Part shown: in pieces, positions 56,064 to 64,000 of the stretch
Layout of the letters: every line of letters starts with the position of its first letter
Position numbering within the stretch: position 1 is the first letter of the stretch
Program-made: the position numbers and the translations under genes
Source of the DNA: Rhodoferax sp.
GTDB lineage: Bacteria > Pseudomonadota > Gammaproteobacteria > Burkholderiales > Burkholderiaceae_C
Length of the DNA: 64,000 bases
Assembly: GCF_028689295.1 (NCBI RefSeq)
Contig: NZ_JAQTWL010000013.1
Span: forward strand, 33,790 to 97,789
Reading direction: 5' to 3'
Notes under the pieces: generated by a model
Seen by the model: only the letters and a program-made list of their open reading frames with translations
What the model was told of the DNA's origin: nothing
The model's database searches: none

Positions 56064-56742
56064 CGTTCATCCCCCGGTTGTCTTCGATCGCCATAGGCTC
56101 GCCGGTGGCACCATCGGCATGCGTCTCATCCTTGGCTGCTCCCCACTGCGCCAGCCGTAGCAAGGCAGTCTCGCCTAGCACGTCGACGATGGCCGGGCGG
56201 ATGGCCACCCCGCCAGCCGACTGCTCCTGTAGAGGCGTCAGATGGCCACTGTCATCATCTTCCAGTCGCCGGGCGATGCCCCAGCGCTTGGCGGAGCGCA
56301 GCAGCGTGTCGAGCTCGCCGCGGGTGGGCAGGTCGCGCCCGGTCATGAGGTGGAACTTCTCCTGCAGTTCGATGTAGTCGCACAGGACCTCGCCATCTTC
56401 GGTGAGGCCGCCGGCGCGCACGCCTTCGTCATACAGACCGCGTAACACCAGGGCAAACAGCGTCTGGGCCACGGTCGCGGTACTGGCCTTGGCGTGCCGC
56501 GGCAGGGCGGTGACATAGCGCAGCTGTCGGTTGATCGACAGGGACACCCCCAGCGGGGCCAGAGCCTTGGCGAACTCGCGCTCGTAGAGATCCAGGATGG
56601 CATAGGTCACCCTGCTGCTCCGGTCGGAGTGGTAGATCACCTGTTCGGCCACCATCCGGTAGGCGGCGGTCTCGAAGTCTTCGACGGTATAGATGCCATC
56701 CAGCCGACTGGCCAGATCCTCCCAATCCCGTGGATTGCTCAT
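56050..56742 (-). CDS. jetB: Wadjet KITE-like subunit JetB (DUF4194 type)
   Basis: A 230-residue winged-helix protein equivalent to MukE/KITE subunits: SSRVTYAILDLYEREFAKAL, then LPRHAKASTATVAQTLFALV and KFHLMTGRDLPTRGELDTLL. It bridges the JetA kleisin and the JetC heads and contacts DNA (known for the family). GAGACCAA precedes the ATG, which overlaps the jetA stop (ATGA). The C-terminal 30 residues (DETHADGATGEPMAIEDNRG) are polar and probably disordered. Confidence 0.9.
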   Translation of the reverse strand: MSNPRDWEDLASRLDGIYTVEDFETAAYRMVAEQVIYHSDRSSRVTYAILDLYEREFAKALAPLGVSLSINRQLRYVTALPRHAKASTATVAQTLFALVLRGLYDEGVRAGGLTEDGEVLCDYIELQEKFHLMTGRDLPTRGELDTLLRSAKRWGIARRLEDDDSGHLTPLQEQSAGGVAIRPAIVDVLGETALLRLAQWGAAKDETHADGATGEPMAIEDNRGMNDEAA

Positions 56743-58205
56743 TTGGTCTCCCTGTTTCTAGTCTGGCGTTTGCGCCAGCTCAGTATGAATGGCTTGCCGC
56801 TCAAATACGGGTGTTCTGCAGCTTCGTCACTGGTGTAGCGTAACTCCATGCCCGGAGCTGACGCCCGACCTTCCATTTCCAGCCTGGGGATCCGGGAGTT
56901 GGTGGCCATGGCCACGCTGGTCAGGACTTGGAAGGCGCGCAAGTCTTCGATGGATCCGCAAGGCAGGGCATCGCTGCCGGCAGTGGTCGTGTCCTGCAGC
57001 ACTTTCTCGGCATAGGCGCGCAGCTTCATGGGCGTGATGGACCGTCGCTCCTGGGCGCGGCGCACCAGGTTACCAATGGCGCGCGTGCGGTCGGAAATGA
57101 TGATTTGGCGCAAGGGCGCGGGCGCCAGCCGCGGCACCTCTTTGCGCGGCTGCGCTAGGCGGACGCCACCCATGAGGGCATCCGGCGGAAACACGGGGGC
57201 GACATCGCTATCGGGATTGGCAATCAACCGGTCCATGGTCTGCCGGAGCAGATTGTCGATGGGGCGTATGGCGCGCAGTTTGTATTCCAGGAAGGCCAGC
57301 GCGCGCCGATTGGCACTGCGGATTTCTTCGTCCAGGCGCTCTAGGTACTCCTCAATCCGGTCGAGCTCATAGAGGCGCTGCAGGTCCCGCTGGAAAGCGG
57401 CCTGGCCTTTTTTATCGTCCCCGCTACACAGGCGATTCACATACCAGTCCAACAAGCGAATGCGATGCTCTGGCAGGGAGTCAATGTCTGTGACAGCGTC
57501 CAGGATTTGCTGGCGCTTGGACAGCGGATGCTCCCGGGTGCGCAGCTCTTGGTAGTCACCGATGAAGACCTGCTGAATGTAGTCCTGAAAGAAGGTCCGG
57601 ACGTACTGGGCTGTGGTCGCTTGCGCGCCAATGGCGGCCATGAGGTCACGCACGTTGGTGCCGGTATTCCTGATGTAGACCAACAGGTTGCGGCACTGCT
57701 CGGCCGCCTCCCGCAGCAGGTCACCGCTGGCCTCACCCTTGTGCACTTCCGCCACGGCGGCGTCAATCGAGCGGATCTTGCCCGAAACAAACACGGGACC
57801 TGTCTCGGCGAAGTTGATCAGCTGGGTCAGCAGCTGGCCCACTGCAGGCGCCATGCTGACAGTCTTCTCGATGCCGTACTTCTCCAAACGGAACCAGCCC
57901 GCATCGACTAGGCGGTTGAAGATGCCGATGGCCCGGATGTTGAGTGGTGTGTCGGGCTGCTCGCCGGACTCGGGCTGCCATTCGTCGGCATATTTGAGGT
58001 GGTCCTCGATCTCCTGGGTAATCTCACGCTGCAGGAACCCGTAGCTGGGAGGCAGGGGGGCGTCGGGACCAAAGCGCCGGCGGTGCAGATGGCATAGCAG
58101 CGCCCAGTAGCCGTGGCGGTTTTGCGATGCCAGTGGACCGAACAGTCGCTCTGGGATGCGCTGGAAGAGCGCCATGGAAGCTGGGGTTACGCTGGGAACA
58201 GCCAT
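56739..58205 (-). CDS. jetA: Wadjet kleisin-like subunit JetA
   Basis: A 488-residue protein beginning MALFQRIPERLFGPLASQNR from the internal Met (residue 11). This pattern fits the JetA family with an N-terminal helical domain; the closest match by memory is the DUF5716-type JetA rather than the DUF3375 type, so Wadjet type II is my best guess. A middle helical stretch (LDEEIRSANRRALAFLEYKL) and C-terminal beta-rich head contacts follow. GAGGTG lies before the ATG at 58205. It overlaps the end of the WYL regulator gene by 19 bases, so regulator and system are one transcript. Confidence 0.85.
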   Translation of the reverse strand: MAVPSVTPASMALFQRIPERLFGPLASQNRHGYWALLCHLHRRRFGPDAPLPPSYGFLQREITQEIEDHLKYADEWQPESGEQPDTPLNIRAIGIFNRLVDAGWFRLEKYGIEKTVSMAPAVGQLLTQLINFAETGPVFVSGKIRSIDAAVAEVHKGEASGDLLREAAEQCRNLLVYIRNTGTNVRDLMAAIGAQATTAQYVRTFFQDYIQQVFIGDYQELRTREHPLSKRQQILDAVTDIDSLPEHRIRLLDWYVNRLCSGDDKKGQAAFQRDLQRLYELDRIEEYLERLDEEIRSANRRALAFLEYKLRAIRPIDNLLRQTMDRLIANPDSDVAPVFPPDALMGGVRLAQPRKEVPRLAPAPLRQIIISDRTRAIGNLVRRAQERRSITPMKLRAYAEKVLQDTTTAGSDALPCGSIEDLRAFQVLTSVAMATNSRIPRLEMEGRASAPGMELRYTSDEAAEHPYLSGKPFILSWRKRQTRNRETK

Positions 58206-59041
58206 TTGCGCACCTCGTCGACGTTTTCCACGGCCAATTGGTACTCGGGAGGTAATTCTTTGGTCACGTCCAGGGCCAGTCGCAGCTCATGGACCAGGTA
58301 GGGCAACAGGGCGCCGCGGCAGCTATGCACGCGCGCTGCGGTCCCATCGAAATACTCACTGCGGACAAGGTCCTGTTGTTCGTGCGTCAGATTGGGATGC
58401 GCCTGAATGCGCACTTTCACCACGGAGGTCCATTTTGTGTCCTCTGCGACCGTGGTCTCGGACTTCTGGTCCATGGTGGTGAGCTTCGTGATACGCCCCA
58501 ACACGAAGTCACGGAAATCTCCGGTTTCCAGGCAGTAGCCGCGCATGTGCCAGCGCCGGCCGGCTTGGACCAAGCTGTGCGGCTCCACCGTCCGCGGGTG
58601 TTGCTCGGGCGTTCGCATGGATCGGTACTCCAACTTCATCCGTGTACCTTGCTCGATGGCCAGACGGATACGGGAGAAGGTGCTGGGATTGACCTTGGAG
58701 AAGCCCCACGGAGCGACGGTGACCGGGCCGGCACCCGGGGTGAGGTCAGCATGAATATCCGCCTCTGCCAGATAGGCTGCCAGACTTAGATCCGAGAGGC
58801 CAGCCTTCAACTCAGCCTGTGCCCTCTTGAACGCGGCGGGGGTGACAAAGTAGGACTTGCTCTTGCTGTCCCATTCAAACCATTCCGGGGTTTCTTCCCT
58901 AACCTCCCGGAGGAGCTGGCTCACTCGGATGCCACTCAGGCCTAGGACGTCCATCAGCCGGCCGCGGCTCAGGCGACCCTCCCACAGAGCCATGCGGCGC
59001 ATGACCTTATAGCGGTTTTTTTCGAGCAGATTTGAGTTCAT
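58187..59041 (-). CDS. WYL-domain transcriptional regulator of the Wadjet operon
   Basis: A 284-residue protein: N-terminal winged helix-turn-helix (RGRLMDVLGLSGIRVSQLLR), a WYL domain (MKLEYRSMRTPEQHPRTVEP, then GRRWHMRGYCLETGDFRDFV), and a C-terminal WCX-like domain. The layout is that of BrxR/CapW-type regulators found at the head of defence operons, which are usually repressors released by a ligand during infection. ATG 59041 is preferred over the GTG at 59053; neither has a strong ribosome site, so it may be leaderless. A TATAAT on the minus strand (59096-59091) lies 50 bases upstream, and an ATGG/CCAT inverted repeat follows it. Confidence 0.87.
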   Translation of the reverse strand: MNSNLLEKNRYKVMRRMALWEGRLSRGRLMDVLGLSGIRVSQLLREVREETPEWFEWDSKSKSYFVTPAAFKRAQAELKAGLSDLSLAAYLAEADIHADLTPGAGPVTVAPWGFSKVNPSTFSRIRLAIEQGTRMKLEYRSMRTPEQHPRTVEPHSLVQAGRRWHMRGYCLETGDFRDFVLGRITKLTTMDQKSETTVAEDTKWTSVVKVRIQAHPNLTHEQQDLVRSEYFDGTAARVHSCRGALLPYLVHELRLALDVTKELPPEYQLAVENVDEVRKWLFPA

Positions 59042-59292
59042 TTTGAACGTCACTAGATGGCATAATAAACCATATCATATACAAAAATATATTATAAAAA
59101 ATCTATCGCCTGCATAACGATACTTAACACCAAAGATTGGACAGACGGTAGACGGGCGACCTCCATCAGCCTTGAGGGAGTTGGCCTTAGGTGGCAACCA
59201 AAGGACTCCCAAGAAGCTTGTCTTGCGTGCCCCGTCGATTAACGGGGTCTGGTGAGTGTCTGCGCTCGCTCTGCAATCAAGTGAATTAAACA

Positions 59293-60213
59293 TTAGCCCC
59301 TAACAGCGCCAGCTGCAAAGGCCAATAGCGTTTGAACGTGCGGCTTTGCTAGTTCCCCCAGTATGTTGCCCGCTGCGCCTTCAGCAATGGCCTTGATGCT
59401 GCGGGCCGTGCCCTTGATGATTTCCCACTTCGGCTTCGGTGATGCAGCTTGCGCCTTCAGGGTCGCCAGTTCGGCCCGTAGTTCGTCGGCTTCATCACCT
59501 TGCACGGTTCCACGTTCTATGGCAGTGCCCAGAGCTTCAATCAAGCCTCGAAGACCTTCAAGGTCGGTGCCAGTGATGGTGTTGGCATGGGCCTGGACCT
59601 GGGTTGATCCGTTGGAACTTATTTGAATCTGAGAACCCGACACGTTGTCGAAGTGGTAATGCTGTTCTTGCACGGCTTGCTTCTCCTGTGGCGTAAAGGA
59701 AATTCCCTCACCGATGATCCCGCGCCCTTCAAGGTCCAGCGCCCAATCAAGGATGCGGCTTCGTACGGCTTCAATCACGCCTTCGATCTGAACCGTCGAG
59801 AACTTCAAGGCCGGGCGCATTGCCACCCCCGAGCCCTCCCGCATCATATGCATCAAGGTCTGTTCAATGTCTGCGGGAAAGTGACTGAAGATGCCGGTTT
59901 CGCTACTCTGGAGGCGGGCAAGTTCCGGGATGGACTGGCGCACAGGAAAATCCGCCAGCATCTCCGCCATCTCAGGCGGTGCGAACAACGGGATTGCCCC
60001 GCGGTAGGGATTCTCGGCCACCAATTGCCCGCGTAGCCGCCTGTAATCGGGAACTTCCTCGAACTTGTACCCGGTCAACTCCGAATTGATCCAGTCCACG
60101 AGCTCAGGGACTGCAAGGCGGCGGGCCACTACGAGGGCGCGGCGCAGTAGGTCTGCCGTTGATACGGCTGGTGTGCTTGCCATGTTGACAAGCTCGGGCA
60201 CGAGTGCAGGCAT
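59293..60213 (-). CDS. AbiTii-domain protein
   Basis: A 306-residue protein. The N-terminal 75 residues (STADLLRRALVVARRLAVPE, LVDWINSELTGYKFEEVPDY) fit the AbiTii domain, named for abortive infection proteins. The middle (FDNVSGSQIQISSNGSTQVQ) is a short beta-rich repeat common in these proteins, and the C-terminal third is helical, ending in a hydrophobic, Gly/Ala-rich stretch (VQTLLAFAAGAVRG) that may insert into membrane. A strong AAGGGGAGAAC site supports ATG 60213. It stands alone 250 bases upstream of the Wadjet regulator. Its mechanism is not known to me; the defence role is inferred. Confidence 0.78.
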   Translation of the reverse strand: MPALVPELVNMASTPAVSTADLLRRALVVARRLAVPELVDWINSELTGYKFEEVPDYRRLRGQLVAENPYRGAIPLFAPPEMAEMLADFPVRQSIPELARLQSSETGIFSHFPADIEQTLMHMMREGSGVAMRPALKFSTVQIEGVIEAVRSRILDWALDLEGRGIIGEGISFTPQEKQAVQEQHYHFDNVSGSQIQISSNGSTQVQAHANTITGTDLEGLRGLIEALGTAIERGTVQGDEADELRAELATLKAQAASPKPKWEIIKGTARSIKAIAEGAAGNILGELAKPHVQTLLAFAAGAVRG

Positions 60214-61012
60214 GTTCTCCCCTTGGGTTGCCTGCATTGGGAGGGCGCTTGTTGTCGGTGTGGCGTGTTATCGGTAGCGCCCGCTGCAGGTGACCACATT
60301 ATCCGCATGCACGGGGGTAGCTGCTGCAAACAGGACGCTGTCAATCAGGCTAGAAGCTACGTGGTTGGTTTATGCTCAATGCCTATGGCATCCTCTGATG
60401 CCAAAGACAAAATTAAAGGGGCTGCGGGATGATCGAGACCATTTCCTTAACGATCGCATTCAGCCACCGCTCACCAATGTCGGCAGAGGCCGTCACAAGC
60501 CAGCCATCGTCTCAAAATGCTAACCTCATACCTGACGTTGGCACTTTGATTTAATCGGGCGATCATACAGTCGCCCGTCGTGACCGTGAACTACGTGGCC
60601 ATAAGAGGGGTATACGACAGGCAGCTTCTATGGGGACTCATTTGTCAAGCCTTTTCCTTGATTTCGTTATTTGGCTTTTGACCTCATGGTCCGCTTATTA
60701 TGATCGTCAGCAGTGAACCGATTTGATGGGCGGCTATATGCGACTCGAAGCGGTTGCCACATTCAGATCCGAGGCTGGGGTGTGATGAGCGTTCGAGCCA
60801 GTGCTCGGACGAACTTCTATCCGTGCAGGGCTCATTTACCCGGCACCCGATGCAGCATGCGCACAAAGTGCGCTGGCAAACCCCAATTATCGGCGCGCCC
60901 CATCTTACGGGACGGTCACTGTTTGGTGACCCGCTGCCTGTACGGGCGCGTCGACCTTTGATCATGATGTGTTCCATTTACAGCCGTTTGTTGATGCCCG
61001 GTCTATTGGCTC
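60214..61012. other. Non-coding block between AbiTii gene and IS110 element
   Basis: About 800 bases with only short unconvincing frames on both strands. The right part (60705-61012) is GC-rich and may contain the 3' flank of the IS110-type element. I see no transfer RNA, terminator or known motif. Confidence 0.35.
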
Positions 61013-62146
61013 TCAAGCAATTACAGGCTTTAATACAGCGCCCTCAGGAATCTCGCCGTTTTGCAGGTAACGCCAAAGCGCAATGACCAAGCGCCTGGCC
61101 AACGCCACAATGCCGACTCGACGCATGCGCTTGCCTCCAGCTGCAAAGCGTCGGTTGAACCACTGGGTCAGGGCGCTAGTGGGTTGCAGTCGTAGCCAAC
61201 TCCAGGACAACTCCACCAGTAGGGCGCGCGCTCGATGGTTACCAGCTTTGCTGATACCTTGTTCAATTTGACTGTCCCCACTCGCGTAAGGAGTAGGTGC
61301 CAGTCCCAGACAACCCGCCAATTCGCGCCGGTTTGCAAAACGGCGCCAGCCAAACAGCTCCTTGACCAGGATCCAGGCGCCCTTGGCGCCAATGGCGCGA
61401 AGTTGGGTTAGTTGTGCCACCAGTGGCTGCTTGCCATCGGCAATTTCCTGCAGCCGCGCGGCTTCCAGTTCTTTGACCTGCAGCTTGACCAGTGCCAGGC
61501 GCGCGCACTCGCGTTCGATCTCAGTGCGCAGCACAGGCGGAACCTGCTCGCAGTGGCTTTCCCACCAACTCGCCCAGTACCGTCCACCAATGACGATGCC
61601 AGGACGCAGGTTGTGCAATACCAGCAGCGAACTGATTCGGCTTGTGTGTGCGGTGCGCTCCTTGGCAAGCCTTGCCAGTTCCCGGTGCGTGCGCCGCGCA
61701 TCCTCTTCCTGCACAGAAGGCTCGTGCAGAACTGACCACACCCGCTCACCCGTGCGGTGGCGCAGCAGCATTGTCAACAGCTTGTCGCCGTCGAGCTGGT
61801 CAGTCTTGGCTCGCCGGGCATGCCGGTTCACCTCAATGCTCGACGAGTCGACCACAATGTTGTCGATGCCTTGTTCGACGAGCCAGCGGTGTAGCCACCA
61901 GCCGTCGCGTCCAGCTTCGTAGCAGCTGTGAACTTTAGATTGCGAATCAAGCTTGCAGCGCTCACGGGCCTTGCCTATGCATTGCATAACAGCAGCAGTA
62001 TCACCGGCGCCAACGCTGTATCGGCTCGGGCCACGGCGACCATCGCTCAACGTCAACTGCCACTTCTTGTCACCTAGTTCGAAGCTCATGTACAGGTCAG
62101 CTGGGATCCCCGTATCTTGGCCTTGCAGGACTATCTGGGTAGACAT
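61013..62146 (-). mobile_element. IS110-family transposase gene, apparently intact
   Basis: A 377-residue DEDD-type transposase. The RuvC-like N half shows SCYEAGRDGWWLHRWLVEQG, SSSIEVNRHARRAKTDQLDG and DKLLTML. The C-terminal domain has LRAIGAKGAWILVKELFGWR, GCLGLAPTPYASGDSQIEQG, and ISKAGNHRARALLVE with the nucleophilic Ser. AGGAGAACTGAA precedes ATG 62146. IS110 elements have no classical terminal inverted repeats, and newer work shows that their non-coding ends carry a bridge RNA for target choice. The about 440 bases upstream (62147-62605) would be the place to look for it. No frameshift is visible, so it may be active. Confidence 0.9.
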
Positions 62147-62605
62147 TTCAGTTCTCCTTTGCAACGAAGTTTGAAATCCTCTTTTTTAGCTCAACCGGTC
62201 TCGATTGAGTAGTCCCACATAGCATCTTACGGGCTGCACAATTCATTGCCCTTCATAAGCAGCTCGTGCGGACTTCAACGCGCCTAGAGCGGTTAAACAC
62301 CCTGCAAAATTGCTCTGCCATTTGCAGTCGTTCAGCTACCCAACTTGACAGAGTGACTTGTATAACAAATTTTCTCTAAACCCCCCATTTGGGGGATAGA
62401 CACCAACCTCTGCAGCCTATACGCTCCCAATCTAAGATTCATAATTTAGATCTTGCATTTTTTTACCAATGCCTCTGGTGTCGTTGACATTCATTCTCAC
62501 AGAATACCCTGATCTAAATTTTCATCAAAGCATCAACACTTAGACAATGCGTGTTTCCTCAGTTATGGTGACTTAGGGCGCTAGTCGGCTGAACTAAGGG
62601 CATCA
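62147..62605. other. Non-coding region upstream of the IS110 transposase
   Basis: About 460 bases without a gene. It includes the IS110 5' flank and the promoter of the TIR operon. A short C5/G5 hairpin (CCCCCATTTGGGGG) occurs near 62380. IS110 elements of this type keep a structured guide RNA in the flank, which cannot be proved by eye. Confidence 0.35.
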
Positions 62606-63022
62606 ATGACAAAGACGAAGGTATTCGTAAGTTACGACCACTCAGAAGATGCGCATTACAAGCGTCTTTTGCAAGCTTGGGACGCGAACCCCAATTTTGA
62701 CTTCGAGTTTGACAGTCGTGGCCCCGATGTCGCGATCAATAGTAATGACGCCGCGGTCGTGAAGACTGCACTCACTAAGTTGTTGAAGGCGTCAACTCAT
62801 CTACTGGTGCTTGTTGGCGAAAAAAGCAATAAGAGTGACTGGATGAAATGGGAAATTGAACGAGCTAAGCAGAGCGACGTAAAGCTCAAGTTGGCAGCGG
62901 TCAAACTTGCCAAGGCAAACGTCACACCGAATGGGTTACTTAACGTCAGCACGGCTTGGGCTACAAGCTTTGAGCGCGATCGAATCGTGGAAGCGTTGAA
63001 GCAGGCCATAGTCGGCTATTGA
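62606..63022 (+). CDS. TIR-like domain protein (ThsB/MTH538-type)
   Basis: A 138-residue single-domain protein. KVFVSYDHSEDAHYKRLLQA gives the first strand and BB-like loop. It continues FDFEFDSRGPDVAINSNDAA, TKLLKASTHLLVLVGEKSNK and SDWMKWEIERAKQ, where Trp and Glu sit in the position of the TIR catalytic Glu helix. The layout is that of the TIR-like (DUF1863/MTH538) proteins such as Thoeris ThsB, which turn NAD into a cyclic ADP-ribose-like signal. AAGGG lies 6 bases before the ATG. It overlaps the next gene by one base. Signalling to the SLOG partner is inference. Confidence 0.78.
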   Translation: MTKTKVFVSYDHSEDAHYKRLLQAWDANPNFDFEFDSRGPDVAINSNDAAVVKTALTKLLKASTHLLVLVGEKSNKSDWMKWEIERAKQSDVKLKLAAVKLAKANVTPNGLLNVSTAWATSFERDRIVEALKQAIVGY

Positions 63023-63582
63023 TGGTATCGACGGAAACCACCGCCAAAAAAGTCGTTGCTGCCTTGGCAGGACGAAGGATTGATGCGGTTGGAACAAGAA
63101 TCCGACGCTTTTCCATCAATCGGATTGACCAAGTCAGGGCCGACCTGAAATCACTGTTTGAGCAAGAGGCCGTAGAACTTCTAGTCTGCTCAGCCGCATG
63201 TGGCGCAGACTTAATTGCTCTAGACCTCGCGAAGAAAGCAGGAATACGGTACAGGATCGTCCTTCCATTTTCCATCGAGCGATTTAGACAATCCTCTGTG
63301 GTTGATAGGCCCGGAGACTGGGGGCCGTTGTTTGATCAACTCGTGAAGGACATTCCTCCCTCAGAATTGATCGTATTGCCAGATTTAGCGAATGATGATG
63401 AGGCATATGACCACGCGAACAAGGAAATAGTGCGTCAAGCAGCCATGACGGCTGAACCAGGGACGGGGTTGGCAATCGCGGTATGGGAGGGGCAGCCAAG
63501 GCTGGGGAATGATGCCACTGCTTCATTTCTGCAGCTTGCCAAGGACGCGGGACTTAAAGAGAGGATTGTCCGTACATGGTGA
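63022..63582 (+). CDS. SLOG/LOG-like Rossmann-fold protein
   Basis: A 186-residue protein. ALAGRRIDAVGTRIRRFSIN, then ELLVCSAACGADLIALDLAK and YRIVLPFSIERFRQSSVVDR resemble the SLOG superfamily (STING-linked/LOG/DprA-like), including the small-residue loop SAACGAD that binds a nucleotide. A second stretch (LAIAVWEGQPRLGNDATASF) may complete the pocket. The ATG at 63022 overlaps the TIR stop (TGATG). In Thoeris the SLOG domain is the receptor of the TIR-made signal; by analogy this may be the sensor of a two-gene module. Family recognition is moderately sure; the role is inference. Confidence 0.68.
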   Translation: MVSTETTAKKVVAALAGRRIDAVGTRIRRFSINRIDQVRADLKSLFEQEAVELLVCSAACGADLIALDLAKKAGIRYRIVLPFSIERFRQSSVVDRPGDWGPLFDQLVKDIPPSELIVLPDLANDDEAYDHANKEIVRQAAMTAEPGTGLAIAVWEGQPRLGNDATASFLQLAKDAGLKERIVRTW

Positions 63583-63896
63583 CTGACATCACGAGCTCAA
63601 TATTAAACTGGATAGGATGGCGTCGGTACAAGCCAAAACCGCCCTCCAGAATCGACCATCGGTCGAAAAATCAAGACGTAGCAGTCGTTTTTGTTCACGG
63701 TTTTTCTGGCAATGTTGACACTTGGACTGGGTTCATCAAACTCTTGATGCAAGAACAACGTGTTAACTCTTGGGACATATTCGGAATCGGTTATCCATCA
63801 GCCCTACGCATAGACATACCAAATCTGTGGTCGGCTGACCCTGACATCGAAACGCTCGCGACGGAGCTCACTACTAGTACATCAACACAAAACTAA
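63576..63896 (+). pseudogene. Alpha/beta-hydrolase (lipase/esterase-like), truncated by an IS630-family insertion
   Basis: The first about 100 residues of an alpha/beta-hydrolase: VAVVFVHGFSGNVDTWTGF (oxyanion-hole HG motif) and DIFGIGYPSALRID. After LATELTT the frame runs into unrelated sequence and stops at 63896, before the nucleophile elbow GxSxG. The start ATG overlaps the SLOG gene by seven bases, so it was the third gene of the operon. On the other strand, from 63882 on, lies the end of an IS630-type transposase. The break lies around 63870. The missing part may exist beyond the window on the far side of the element. Confidence 0.72.
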
Positions 63897-64000
63897 CGGA
63901 ACATAATGGCGTCCCAGCTTGCGATCCGCATCCTGACGAGTGAATTGCCACTCGATGGTTCGCTGCTCGGCATTGCGGGCTTGCTGCCAGGCATCGACTT
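63882..64000 (-). mobile_element. IS630-family transposase, C-terminal end (runs off the window)
   Basis: The minus strand reads VDAWQQARNAEQRTIEWQFT, then RQDADRKLGRHYV and a stop at 63882. This is the C-terminal pattern of IS630-type DDE transposases (E-x-x-R-N, then W-x-F-T-x-x-D-A-x-x-K-L-x-x-Y). It marks an insertion into the hydrolase gene. IS630 elements use a TA target, and TA occurs at the break (CTAGTACA). Confidence 0.75.

Noticed and set aside
51433..58205. Wadjet operon as the undescribed system
   Set aside because: JetABCD is a known anti-plasmid system; only its regulator and neighbours are of added interest.

Overview
The window looks like the chromosome of a Gram-negative betaproteobacterium, most likely Burkholderiales/Comamonadaceae (Rhodoferax/Polaromonas-like). 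The evidence is a Burkholderiales-type porin, sucCD followed by etfBA, a PcaF/PaaJ-type thiolase, two DUF2889 proteins and codon usage typical of that group. This placement rests on protein recognition by eye, without a database search.

Region 1 (1-36 kb) is a large catabolic cluster for CoA-activated, probably methyl-branched or isoprenoid-like carboxylic acids. It holds a divergent HMG-CoA-lyase-like gene (partial) and a two-subunit biotin-dependent acyl-CoA carboxylase, four stand-alone enoyl-CoA hydratase family proteins, two AMP-forming acyl-CoA synthetases, and a complete Liv-type ABC importer (livG, H, M, K, F). It also holds an acyl-CoA dehydrogenase, a fused hydratase/3-hydroxyacyl-CoA dehydrogenase, a thiolase, ETF-quinone oxidoreductase, an alpha-methylacyl-CoA racemase-type protein, an SDR, a porin, and an old-yellow-enzyme plus EthD pair. 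In principle these give uptake, CoA activation, racemisation, dehydrogenation, hydration or carboxylation, lyase or thiolase cleavage, and electron transfer to quinone. Many transcription units start at a shared 14-bp palindrome (consensus ACCGACGCGTCGGT), usually just downstream of a -35/17 bp/-10 promoter. This is the signature of one TetR-type regulon whose regulator is not in the window. The cluster is littered with broken transposase genes (three IS256-type pieces, one ISNCY-like piece, possibly others). Two decayed livG copies sit as inverted repeats around the OYE/EthD block.

Region 2 (37-44.5 kb) looks like core metabolism: sucC-sucD, etfB-etfA, an IS3-type remnant, and a 896-aa protein that joins an NDP-forming acyl-CoA synthetase to a GNAT acetyltransferase (Pat-like).

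Region 3 (44.5-51 kb) is an integrase-driven cassette: XRE regulator, excisionase-like protein, tyrosine recombinase, then a tightly coupled four-gene operon. The operon encodes a degenerate HD-domain protein, a LAGLIDADG endonuclease, a calcineurin-like phosphoesterase and an AAA+ ATPase. I do not recognise this four-gene combination.

Region 4 (51.4-64 kb) is a defence island. It has a complete Wadjet system (jetA-B-C-D) with a WYL regulator in front, an AbiTii-domain protein, an IS110-family transposase, and a short operon of TIR-like, SLOG-like and alpha/beta-hydrolase genes. The last gene is cut by an IS630-family element at the window edge. The TIR/SLOG/hydrolase operon and the HD/LAGLIDADG/phosphoesterase/AAA+ operon are the best candidates for undescribed systems.
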